A stretch of 41,732 bases of DNA, taken from Deltaproteobacteria bacterium. Lineage in GTDB: Bacteria > Myxococcota_A > UBA9042 > DTJE01. This document shows positions 8,164 to 15,558 of the stretch, in pieces (within the stretch, counting starts at the first letter, position 1; every line of letters starts with the position of its first letter). A model generated the notes under the pieces. The model did no database searches. It was not told where the DNA came from and worked only from the letters and a program-made list of their open reading frames with translations. The position numbers were made by a program, and so were the translations under genes. Location of the stretch: assembly GCA_029555025.1 (NCBI GenBank), contig JAKPTZ010000155.1:1-41732 (forward strand). Reading direction: 5' to 3'.

Positions 8164-9000
8164 ATGAACACCTTGTCCGAAGGCGCCATGAAGGCATTGA
8201 ATGCGGGGACGAAGCTTGGCCTGATCGCGACCGTGGATCCGGCCGGTCTTCCGCATATCACCCTGATGACAAGCCTGGAAGCGAAGGATCCGAACCACCT
8301 GATGTTCGGGCAGTTTTCGTCCGGGAAGTCGAAAGAGCATCTTCGATCCAACCCGTTGATGGCCTTTGTCGCGGTCACTCTGGACAAGCAGACTTTGTCA
8401 GGCCACGGCAGATACACCCACAGTGTCCGTGAAGGTGCCGATTACGAGCACTACAACATGCAGCCGATGTTTCGGTACAACACATATTTCGGAATAAACA
8501 CGGTGCATTATCTCGATTTGCTGGACGCGACCGACGTGGCCCCGCTGCCCATGTCGCGAATCGTTCCCGCGGCCATAATTACGCGCCTTGTCAAGGGCGT
8601 CCTTGCCGACGGTTCCCGGCCGCAACCCCTGACTTCGATGGCGCGCGACCTTTTCAACCGGCTGGATTCGTTGAAATTCATGGCATACGTCGATGATTCT
8701 GGAATGCCGCAGATGTTTCCCGTGATCCAGTGCCAGGCAGCCGACGCCGGCCGCCTTGCCTTTTCAACGATTGCCGGCGGGCCGCAGCTTCGGTCAGTCC
8801 CGGTTGGCGCCACCGTCGCCGTTTTCGCCATGAACATGATGATGGAGAGCATCCTTGTCCGTGGAACCTTCAACGGCCTTTCGCGGCGGGCCGTCTTTCA
8901 GTCAGGCACCGTCGATATCGACTGGGTCTATAACTCGATGCCCCCGTGCCACGGCCAGATCTGGCCCGAAGTCCCGCTTGAACCAGTCGAGTCATTCTGA
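8164..9000 (+). CDS. Pyridoxamine-phosphate-oxidase-like split-barrel protein (two halves)
   Basis: The protein has 278 residues from ATG 8164, chosen because GGGGG at 8153 sits 6 bases before it. The first half (LGLIATVDPAGLPHITLMTS, then SSGKSKEHLRSNP) and the second half (LKFMAYVDDSGMPQMFPVIQ) each repeat the FMN-binding split-barrel start 'ATVD..G.P'. The chain therefore looks like a fused pair of barrels. Family members bind FMN, F420 or heme. The ligand here is not evident. It is the third gene of the glycyl radical operon, 13 bp after the activase. A possible role is redox housekeeping of the radical system, or handling of the product. This is inference from position only. Confidence 0.75.
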   Translation: MNTLSEGAMKALNAGTKLGLIATVDPAGLPHITLMTSLEAKDPNHLMFGQFSSGKSKEHLRSNPLMAFVAVTLDKQTLSGHGRYTHSVREGADYEHYNMQPMFRYNTYFGINTVHYLDLLDATDVAPLPMSRIVPAAIITRLVKGVLADGSRPQPLTSMARDLFNRLDSLKFMAYVDDSGMPQMFPVIQCQAADAGRLAFSTIAGGPQLRSVPVGATVAVFAMNMMMESILVRGTFNGLSRRAVFQSGTVDIDWVYNSMPPCHGQIWPEVPLEPVESF

Positions 9001-9056
9001 TCAGTTTTTTGTGGTCGCGCATTCGAAGCCGGTGGTTATCCGGCATCCGCAGCCCG

Positions 9057-10586
9057 TCAGGGAAGTGTGGATTCGGCCTGGATCGCGGTTGCCTTGAAGC
9101 TGATGTCGGTCGCCTGCTGAAGATAGATGCTGTCCGTGTCCCATTCAAACGTTGCCGTTGCCGCGTGAATCGATGTGCCGTCGGGCGATATCGCCAGGGA
9201 CGGCGGCAGTGCACCGATCAGCGGGCTTGGACTTTTCGTCTGGCCATCCTGTGTAAGCAGGGTTCTGACGGTCCACTTCCTGCCGTTTCGCACCGCATAC
9301 CTTATCTGACCGTCGATCGCGTTTGCCCAGTTGTTGCCGTCGTGCCACTGGGCCTTGTCCATGAAGACGACATGGGGGCGGTCAGAGGTGTCCATGAAGA
9401 TTGACGGCGAGATTCCGGTCATCTTTGTTCCGTCCGAACCGGCATACCCATCGACTTCCGTGACGACGGTTTCGTTGCACCATCCGGATTGCCCGCTGCC
9501 GTAAAGGCGAAGCTGGGCCGACTTGATTGACCCCGTGATTGCCCGAACAAAGTATGTGGCCGCGATCAGCGGGTGCCCGTTCGAATCGATCGCCAGGGCC
9601 GCGTCGGTGGCGTATTCGTCGTTGGGATCGCCCCATTTCGATTCCTGGATCAGATCTTCGCTCCATTGCCCATCCATCGGAAGGGTGCCGTGGTAAAGCC
9701 CCATGTCGCACGGGTCGCACGGAATGCTTGTCTTGCTGTAAACGGCATGAATGGTGCCGTCCGGCGCTTCCTTGATGGAAAAGAGGTCGGTGACGGAAGG
9801 CAGGTCGAACCGGGTGAAGTTCCATGTGCTGTATGGTTCGATTGTCCTGGTTCCGATAAGGCCCCTGGTGACGCTGCCGACTTGTGCCCTTGCAATCAGC
9901 TTCATCGTTCCGTCGGGCTGCTGCCAGGCGGCAAGCGTGGTGATGTCGGTCACGATCTCGTTCCCGGCCACCTTGACCATCCTGCCGGCCCAGATACCGC
10001 CTTCACTGCGGTCGTACTGCATGTATCCGGTGTTTGTCGGTCGCATGACGGTCGCCATGCAGTTCGCCGCGAAGAACAGGCTGGCGTTGTTGATGGGCGG
10101 GGAAAGTCCATCGATTACGAGTTCGGGTAGTGCGGTCGGCCCGGCCCCCATGATGTTCGTGATGTCCTGGTACATTAACCTTGTCAGTTCACCGCCGCTT
10201 CCTGCGGGACTCATCAGCAGGATTCCAACCGTGCCGCAGTCGCCGGTTCCCCTGGCCATTGTGCCGACCTGTTCCGGCGGGATAGGACTTGCGCCGAATT
10301 CCGTCGTATTCATGGCCTTGCCCGAAGATGTTGCCAGCGTCACGGGGATTCCCGGTTCAACGGTGGCCGTCCCCGATGTTCCCGTCGATGGCAGACAAGT
10401 GGTTGAAACGCCGGTGTCTTCGCCGGGATTCCCGTCGTCGCCCGGTGGCGTGTTTGCGTCTTCCGGCGGCGTATTGGTGTCTTAGATGGGCGTGCCGTCG
10501 TCGTAAAAACCGTGGCCGGGATTGTCGTCACCGCAGCCGGCGGCAAGAATGGCGGCCACAAGCAGAATCGGAAGCATCGGTTTCAT
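9057..10586 (-). pseudogene. Beta-propeller lipoprotein gene interrupted by one in-frame TAA
   Basis: From ATG 10586 the frame encodes a clear lipoprotein signal (IILA-type core ending AAILAAGC) and an Asp/Gly-rich stretch. It meets TAA at 10484-10482 (codon 35), then continues in the same frame with a Thr/Pro/Asp linker and ~440 further residues without another stop. The body has repeated motifs of the type ALAIDSNGHPLIAATY, SIFMDTSDRPHVVF and SLAISPDGTSIHAA, as in BNR/beta-propeller proteins with Asp-box-like blades. The gene is thus either a young pseudogene, a read-through or recoding case, or an assembly error. The downstream part alone could start at GTG 10343 but would lack an export signal. 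The function of the propeller is not recognised. Confidence 0.7.
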
Positions 10587-10711
10587 GGATTTCATCCGCA
10601 GCGAGATTCGCGGATTATAGCCGAAATTCCGGCGTGCATGCACCGCATGGATCGCCTGGCGTCGTCTCCCGCTTCCAGCCTCTGGTTCCAGCCACCGGTT
10701 CCGATCCCTGG

Positions 10712-10739
10712 TTGCATCACCATCTGGTCCGTATTACAT
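10712..10739 (+). promoter_or_regulatory. Likely promoter of the thiamine operon
   Basis: TTGCAT (10712-10717), a 16-bp spacer and TTACAT (10734-10739) form a moderate sigma70-type promoter. Transcription would begin near 10746, just before the riboswitch starts, which supports it. The rest of the 10587-10748 gap to the divergent lipoprotein gene shows nothing else recognisable. Confidence 0.5.
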
Positions 10740-10748
10740 TTGGCATCG

Positions 10749-10836
10749 ACTGGGGAGCCGGTGGGTATCGGCTGAGAGGATGCTTCAAGCATCGACCCAT
10801 TGAACCTGATCCGGGTAATGCCGGCGAAGGGAGGCC
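10749..10836 (+). promoter_or_regulatory. TPP riboswitch (THI element)
   Basis: The conserved TPP-binding segments are present in order: GGCTGAGA, then ACCCATTGAACCTGAT, then CCGGGTAATGCCGG and CGAAGGGAGG. GCCG/CGGC forms the P3 stem before CTGAGA. An optional extra stem GATGC-TTCAA-GCATC follows, and CCGG/CCGG closes the P4/P5 arm. It sits 72 bases before the first gene of a thiamine pair, so control by thiamine pyrophosphate is nearly certain. The 3' strand of P1 (GAAGGGAGG) is itself a good ribosome site, so ligand-dependent masking of translation is plausible. A CC-T-TCCC segment at ~10880 could also pair with the GGGAGG before the ATG at 10909. Confidence 0.95.
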
Positions 10837-10838
10837 AG

Positions 10839-10949
10839 ATGATTTCCCAACAGATTTACGTCGAACCGGCCCTTCCCTGGATTTCCCGCAACCGGGAGGA
10901 GGGCAGAAATGCACGAAAAGGACAGGATTCCGTTCGTCGGGAAGCTTGA
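10839..10949 (+). CDS. Possible 36-residue leader peptide overlapping the riboswitch-controlled gene
   Basis: An ATG at 10839 lies 4 bases after GAAGGGAGG, the 3' strand of the riboswitch P1 stem. The frame runs 36 codons and ends with TGA at 10947-10949, inside the next gene's coding region (overlap 41 bp, different frame). Translation could couple riboswitch state to the downstream start at 10909. There is no similarity evidence, and it may be chance. Confidence 0.2.
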   Translation: MISQQIYVEPALPWISRNREEGRNARKGQDSVRREA

Positions 10950-11967
10950 TCCGGGGTCTTTTGACCGAATCATCTTTCCAAGGCTTGGCGCGCCAAACCA
11001 ATCGCTGATCGTCGGTCCCGGACACGGCGTCGATGCCGCCATCGTCCGCGTCGGCAACCAGGTGATGGCGATTGCCGAGGATCCGACGTTTGGTGTCGCA
11101 TCGTGGGGCTGGCGCAAGTTCGGGTGGGGAATCGTTCACATCTGTGCCGGCGATGTCGCCATCACCGGCATAGAGCCGCGTTTCATGACCATATGCCTGA
11201 TGCTGCCACCGGGCACGGACTCGCTTGTTCTGGAAGAAATCTGGACCGCGATTCACGAAGAATGCGTGAAGCTGGGAATCACCATCGTCGGCGGGCACAC
11301 CGGAAGTTATGGCGGGATTCCGTATCCGCTTAACGGCGGCTGCACCGTCTGGGGATTCGGTGATCCCGACAGGTATGTCACCCCGGCCGGGGCACGGCCG
11401 GGGGACGCCGTCCTGGTGACGAAGGGCGCGGCCATCGAGGCGGCCGGCGTCCTTGCCCTGCAGTATCCGAAGCGCCTGGCCAGGGCCATCGGCCCGGATC
11501 TGCTGGCCCGCGCCCAGGACACCTACTGGCAGATGAGCGTCATCGAGGATTGCCGGACGGCGTTTGCGACCGGCGGCGTGACGTCCATGCACGACGCGAC
11601 CGAGGGTGGCGTGAAGGGTGGCCTGTTCGAGGTTGCCCATGCAAGCGGATGCGGGATTTCCGTTGATCTGCGCAACTGCCGCGTTTCACCCGAGGCCGCG
11701 GCCGTCTGCGACTACTTCGGCATCGATCCGTTCGAGTCGATCAGCGAGGGAAGCCTGGTCCTGACCTGTGGCCAGGCTCATGTCCAGGCAGTTATCGCGG
11801 CGCTTGGCGAACAGGGCATCGCGGCCGACGTGGTCGGCGAGATGCTGCCAGCGGGCGCCGGACGGACGGTGACGCTGGCCGACGGAAGCGTCACCGATCT
11901 TGCGTTCCCGGCCCAGGATCCGTTCTGGCCGGCATTTTTCAGGACGTTGGAGGATCCCGATGAGTGA
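10909..11967 (+). CDS. AIR-synthase/ThiL/HypE-fold ATP-binding protein, possible thiamine-phosphate kinase
   Basis: The 352-residue PurM-superfamily protein shows the N-terminal GPGHGVDAAIV and AIAEDPTFG segments and CAGDVAITGIEP (the ATP/Mg site, usually ND or GD then xAxxGxxP). GGHTG and the C-terminal SMHDATEGGVKGGLFEVA motif follow. It is closer to the HypE-like 'AIR synthase-related' proteins than to classical ThiL. It stands directly under a TPP riboswitch and overlaps thiN by 8 bp. A role converting the ThiN product thiamine phosphate to TPP is therefore a reasonable inference, since ThiL belongs to the same fold. The ATG at 10909 has GGAGGAGGG just upstream. HypE itself is unlikely because there are no hydrogenase genes nearby. 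Confidence 0.8.
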   Translation: MHEKDRIPFVGKLDPGSFDRIIFPRLGAPNQSLIVGPGHGVDAAIVRVGNQVMAIAEDPTFGVASWGWRKFGWGIVHICAGDVAITGIEPRFMTICLMLPPGTDSLVLEEIWTAIHEECVKLGITIVGGHTGSYGGIPYPLNGGCTVWGFGDPDRYVTPAGARPGDAVLVTKGAAIEAAGVLALQYPKRLARAIGPDLLARAQDTYWQMSVIEDCRTAFATGGVTSMHDATEGGVKGGLFEVAHASGCGISVDLRNCRVSPEAAAVCDYFGIDPFESISEGSLVLTCGQAHVQAVIAALGEQGIAADVVGEMLPAGAGRTVTLADGSVTDLAFPAQDPFWPAFFRTLEDPDE

Positions 11968-12541
11968 AGTTGAAATGGATTCCGTGTTGGGAAACATGGT
12001 TCGGGCGATTGCCATGCTCGAGTCGTCGCGGCACTTCGCCGGCCTGATTCCGGAGGTGCGCGTGAACCTGGTATATGCGATGCCGGGGGCCAAGGGTCCT
12101 GGGGAAGTCGCCGCAATCGACGGGCGCATGACACGCGTGAACGGCTGGCCCAGGGCTTCGGGACTGCCGGCTTTCGGCGCGTCCGACCACATGGCCAGGC
12201 TGATAGTCGAGGCCAGGAAATACGACCCGTCCATAAGGGCTGGAATCAATTTCGCATGGACTCCGGAATTGCTTGCCTGGCTTGTCGCGCGCGGAATGGA
12301 TCCGGTCGAAATCGACCGATCGAACGAGCCGCCCGAGTCCGCTGCCGGCGACGGGAACAGCATCCCGTGGAAGGTGGCCGTCGTGGCCGCTTCCCGTCCG
12401 ACATTCCCGAGGCTGTTCTTTGAAAACCCGGCGCCGGGCAAGGAGCCGCTGTTCGTCCTGGTCGGGGCCAACGCACTGGAAGTGGCCGCCCGCGCGTGCG
12501 AGATCGCCGCAGGCTTCTTGAGAATCGACGCCAACGTGTAA
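11960..12541 (+). CDS. thiN: ThiN-type thiamine-phosphate synthase
   Basis: The protein has 193 residues from ATG 11960, with GGAGG 6 bases upstream. The ThiN signature is clear: HFAGLIPEVRVNLVYA (residues 25-40), EVAAIDGRMT, then FGASDHMARLIVEARKYDP followed by SIRAGINF, and IDRSNEPP. ThiN joins hydroxymethylpyrimidine pyrophosphate and thiazole phosphate to give thiamine phosphate. It is the non-homologous replacement of ThiE best known in archaea, usually fused to ThiD. Here it is free-standing in a bacterium-like genome, 8 bp overlapping the PurM-fold gene and controlled by the TPP riboswitch. ThiC, ThiD and ThiG are not in this window. The length matches a single ThiN domain with nothing missing. 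Confidence 0.88.
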   Translation: MSEVEMDSVLGNMVRAIAMLESSRHFAGLIPEVRVNLVYAMPGAKGPGEVAAIDGRMTRVNGWPRASGLPAFGASDHMARLIVEARKYDPSIRAGINFAWTPELLAWLVARGMDPVEIDRSNEPPESAAGDGNSIPWKVAVVAASRPTFPRLFFENPAPGKEPLFVLVGANALEVAARACEIAAGFLRIDANV

Positions 12542-12601
12542 TAATTCCCTGGCGACATCCGATACAGTTGCCTTCCCGGCCTGGAATGACGGGGGTGAAT
12601 C

Positions 12602-14245
12602 TTGCGTATAAAAAAGCATTCCGTTCCTGTCTGCGCCCTGGTCGCATTCTTCGCATGGGGATGTGCCGGCGGGGGCGGGACGCTGGACCCAGATGGCGAT
12701 GCGGTGCAGCCTGACATTGCGGTGGGCGACACGGCCGGCGACGTCGTCGGCACTTCTGATCTTGTCGCGGACTCGGTGCACGATGCCGTCGCGGATTCCG
12801 GGTTACCCGACATTGCCCAGGACTACGTCGAAGGGGATATTGACCTGAATGTCCCCCGGGACGTCGCCCTTGACCTGGCCATTCCGGATTTCGGGGAAGC
12901 CGGGTTCGTTCCCGATGACGATTGTCCCGTCGAATGCCCGGACGGAACCGGTTGCAGCGGCGGACGCTGTGTTGCCGGCAAGCTTGTGCTTCGTCAGGAC
13001 GGAAGCGGGGGCGTTTCCGGGGTCTTTTTGACCCCCGACGGCGTCTCGGTCGGGTTCGTTTCTGTGACCGACGGACGAGGTCTGGCCCGCGCTCGCTTCG
13101 ACCTGTCGGCATTTGATGCCATCGAACTCGGTGTAACAGTGACAGCCGTGGTCCCAGGCGAGCCTGGCGGCTTGCAGGTCGCCGGGATCTCCTGGTCGGA
13201 TGAGATGGGCGACCACTTGATTACCGGCGACGGCGCCTTGAACGAATCCGATCTTCAGGCACTGGGGCGTTTGGCGGCCGGGCCAGTTTCAAAGGCGCTG
13301 GCACAGGTTCCCATGGAAGTGGGATGTCTTCCGGCGGACTCGATGGATCCACTGGTGGTTCAGGCGTTGCTGACCCCGTGGCAGTTCATGGCCAAGTACG
13401 TCTATCCGGATCGCGTGTCTCGGGCGATTTCGGCCGCATCCAAGGCGTCGTGCATCTATCCGGCCCTGCAGGATTCGACCTGGACCAGTGGTTCGACTGC
13501 GATCCGGTTTTCCCGGGAGGCTCCTGTGCCCCACGTGTACGGTTTGCTTCCGCTTGACGCCGCGGCGTCAGCCGAACTTGACCTGGTCGCCGTGATGCCG
13601 GCCCCCGGAAATGAATACGGGCCCTGCGGTGCAACCTGTCGTGGAGCTTGCGGTGCCGACTGCAACGAGATCTCATGCGTTGTCACAGCCACAGGATACG
13701 CATGCCTTAAGGATGAAAACACCCTGTTTAACAACGGCATGCGCCAGGAAACACAGGAGATTTCATGTGGGACGGCCCAGGGTTGTCGCGATCACGACGA
13801 TTGTTACGATCTCTGCAACGGGCAACTTGGTTGCGGCTCATGGCCCGCCGCCAGCTGTCGCCGTGACTGCGATATCGAGGCATGCTGGTTGCACGGATAC
13901 GAGACGTGCACGCACTGGGCGCAGGGCGCGGGGCCCCAGGACTCCGACCTGCTGACTTACATCTATCCAGAGCCTGGAAGTCCGCCATACGAGGATCAGG
14001 TCAACTGCACCGACCCGGATCACATGACAGGAACCTGCTGGTTCAAGATGCAGGGGCTGTGCGGTGGCAACGTCTGCACCTCGCTTGACCACTGCGCCAG
14101 CCTGATGAAGAAGGATTGCAGCGCCCAGTCCCTTGGCCAGTTTTTCAACCTGAAAGAACCGTATGACCAGTTTGTGGTCAACTATTTCTCGGCCGGTGCG
14201 AACTGTCCCGATCACTGCACGCCGGAATGCGTTCCACCCGAGTGA
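12602..14245 (+). CDS. Cys-rich lipoprotein with phospholipase-A2-like motif
   Basis: The protein has 547 residues from TTG 12602 behind GGGGGTG. The signal peptide (KK, then VCALVAFFAWGC) ends in a lipobox and is followed by an Asp/Val-rich linker to about residue 105. A short Cys cluster (CPVECPDGTGC) and a beta-rich middle follow. From ~residue 340 the chain becomes very Cys-rich. The segment CRDHDDCYDLC, with His398 and Asp399, matches the catalytic 'CxxHDxCY' core of secreted phospholipase A2, where His/Asp act with Ca2+. The classical Ca-binding loop (YGCYCG-like) may be represented by the preceding CGATCRGACGADC stretch, but this is not certain. It could be a surface phospholipase, toxin or adhesin. 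It stands 60 bp after thiN with no clear own promoter. Confidence 0.7.
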   Translation: MRIKKHSVPVCALVAFFAWGCAGGGGTLDPDGDAVQPDIAVGDTAGDVVGTSDLVADSVHDAVADSGLPDIAQDYVEGDIDLNVPRDVALDLAIPDFGEAGFVPDDDCPVECPDGTGCSGGRCVAGKLVLRQDGSGGVSGVFLTPDGVSVGFVSVTDGRGLARARFDLSAFDAIELGVTVTAVVPGEPGGLQVAGISWSDEMGDHLITGDGALNESDLQALGRLAAGPVSKALAQVPMEVGCLPADSMDPLVVQALLTPWQFMAKYVYPDRVSRAISAASKASCIYPALQDSTWTSGSTAIRFSREAPVPHVYGLLPLDAAASAELDLVAVMPAPGNEYGPCGATCRGACGADCNEISCVVTATGYACLKDENTLFNNGMRQETQEISCGTAQGCRDHDDCYDLCNGQLGCGSWPAASCRRDCDIEACWLHGYETCTHWAQGAGPQDSDLLTYIYPEPGSPPYEDQVNCTDPDHMTGTCWFKMQGLCGGNVCTSLDHCASLMKKDCSAQSLGQFFNLKEPYDQFVVNYFSAGANCPDHCTPECVPPE

Positions 14246-14303
14246 CCCCCGGTTCCCTGCCCGACCGATTTCATCTTCGGGTTTCATCCATCATGCCGGG
14301 AAC

Positions 14304-14331
14304 TTGATCTATCCGTCCGCCGGTGTATAGA
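14304..14331 (+). promoter_or_regulatory. Promoter of the asparaginase gene
   Basis: TTGATC (14304-14309), a 16-bp spacer and TATAGA (14326-14331) make a good sigma70-type promoter. It gives a 5' leader of about 25 bases that contains the GGGAGG ribosome site before ATG 14362. Confidence 0.6.
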
Positions 14332-14361
14332 TTGCCGGACTGTCCGAATGGGAGGCCGGCC

Positions 14362-15387
14362 ATGGCCCAGAGCGACAAGAGCAGGGTCCTGATCCTTTTC
14401 TGCGGTGGGACCATCATCATGAAGGAAGGTCCGGATGGCGGGTTGAAGGCCCCCTCCCGGAAGGAAGCGGTGGCGACGTTGAAGGCCATCGAGGATCGGC
14501 TTTCGACGATTGCCGATTTCGACATCCACTTCGTCGAAAACATAGACTCGTCGAACATGCGTCCGACCGACTGGGACAATATCCTGGCGGCGATCGAGCA
14601 GAATTACGACCGGTACGACGGTTTCGTGGTGACCCACGGCACCGACACGATGGCGTACACCGCCGCCGCGCTTTCCCTGGCGATCAAGAACCTGGGCAAG
14701 CCCGTTGTCCTGACCGGCAGCCAGATTCCCGGAAGTCGCCTTGAAACCGATGCCCGGCGCAACCTGGTCAACGCGATGAAGCTTGCGACCATGGATGTCA
14801 GCGGTGTCTTTGTCGTATTCGACGAGCGCGTGATCCTGGGAAGCCGCGCATCAAAGGCGTCCGAAAGCCGCCTTGACGCGTTCGTTTCAATCAACGCCCA
14901 GGATGCCGGGGAAATCCGCGCCGACATTCACCTGAACCAGTCGCTGCCCCGAAGACGCTTTGACAAGGCCGCGTTCTTCCCCGGTTTCGACCCGGATATC
15001 GCGGTGCAGACCCTGACCCCCGGCTGCGACCCGGAGGATCTGGTGTTCCTGCTTCAGAACAAGCGCACCAGGGGCATCATCATCCTGGCCTACGGCACCG
15101 GCAACCTGCCTTATGACTTCGACATCTTCTTCAAGCGGGCAAGGGAAGAACGCATACCGGTGGTCGTGACGTCGCAGTGCCTGCACGGGATCACGCGCAT
15201 GAAAGGTTACGATGTCGGGCTGCGCGCCCTGAAGCTGGGCGCCATCGAGGGGCACGACCAGAGCCTGGAAATGTTGGCGGTCAAGCTGATGTGGGCCTTG
15301 AAACATTACCAGTACAAGGATATCGCCACCGTGATGCAGACCAATTTTGCCGGCGAACTGTCGATCCCGACCCGCCCGCCCGCGTGA
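14362..15387 (+). CDS. ansA: L-asparaginase (type I-like, cytoplasmic)
   Basis: The protein has 341 residues from ATG 14362, behind GGGAGG. Both catalytic threonine motifs are present: FCGGTII with Thr17 and THGTDTMAYTA with Thr94-Asp95. Downstream, LTGSQIPGSRLETDARRNL and ILAYGTGNLPYD are standard for the family. It hydrolyses asparagine to aspartate and ammonia. There is no signal peptide, which fits the low-affinity cytoplasmic AnsA type rather than periplasmic AnsB. The gene stands alone with its own promoter, and its stop codon lies inside the first half-unit of a palindromic repeat cluster that separates it from the convergent decarboxylase gene. Confidence 0.93.
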   Translation: MAQSDKSRVLILFCGGTIIMKEGPDGGLKAPSRKEAVATLKAIEDRLSTIADFDIHFVENIDSSNMRPTDWDNILAAIEQNYDRYDGFVVTHGTDTMAYTAAALSLAIKNLGKPVVLTGSQIPGSRLETDARRNLVNAMKLATMDVSGVFVVFDERVILGSRASKASESRLDAFVSINAQDAGEIRADIHLNQSLPRRRFDKAAFFPGFDPDIAVQTLTPGCDPEDLVFLLQNKRTRGIIILAYGTGNLPYDFDIFFKRAREERIPVVVTSQCLHGITRMKGYDVGLRALKLGAIEGHDQSLEMLAVKLMWALKHYQYKDIATVMQTNFAGELSIPTRPPA

Positions 15388-15542
15388 AAATTCGCCCGCC
15401 GCGCCGCCCGCCGCTCTCCCCGTAAGGGCGAATGAAAACTCGCCCGCCTTTTCTCCTTGTACGGGCGGATTACATCCGCCCGCTGCGGTTCAGCAAGATG
15501 CATCCGCCCAGCGATCCGTACGGGCGAATGAAAATTCGCCCG
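15384..15542. repeat. Cluster of REP-like GGGCGAAT palindromes between convergent genes
   Basis: There are three hairpin units. 15426-15445 is GGGCGA / TCGCCC with an 8-base loop. 15462-15482 is CGGGCGGAT-TAC-ATCCGCCCG, a perfect 9-bp stem. 15521-15542 is CGGGCGAAT-GAAA-ATTCGCCCG, also perfect. Half-units lie at 15384-15399 (overlapping the asparaginase stop) and ~15498-15508. Units share a flanking 'GTA(C/A)' before and 'GC' after, and compensating base changes keep the stems. They fill the 171-bp gap between two converging genes, so they probably also act as bidirectional transcript ends. They resemble REP elements spread by a RAYT-type transposase, though none is seen here. Confidence 0.8.
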
Positions 15543-15558
15543 CTGCGAACCAACGCTT

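Noticed and set aside
9001-9012. Rho-independent terminator suggested by the TTTTTT run after the PNPOx-like gene
   Set aside because: The only palindrome before it is CTGATCAG, which leaves no loop, so no stable hairpin could be drawn.
10909-11967. Hydrogenase maturation protein HypE
   Set aside because: The fold matches, but the TPP riboswitch and overlapping thiN place it in thiamine metabolism, and no hyp or hydrogenase genes occur in the window.
15384-15542. CRISPR-like array
   Set aside because: The repeated units are short palindromes with irregular spacing and no spacers of uniform length, and no cas genes are near.
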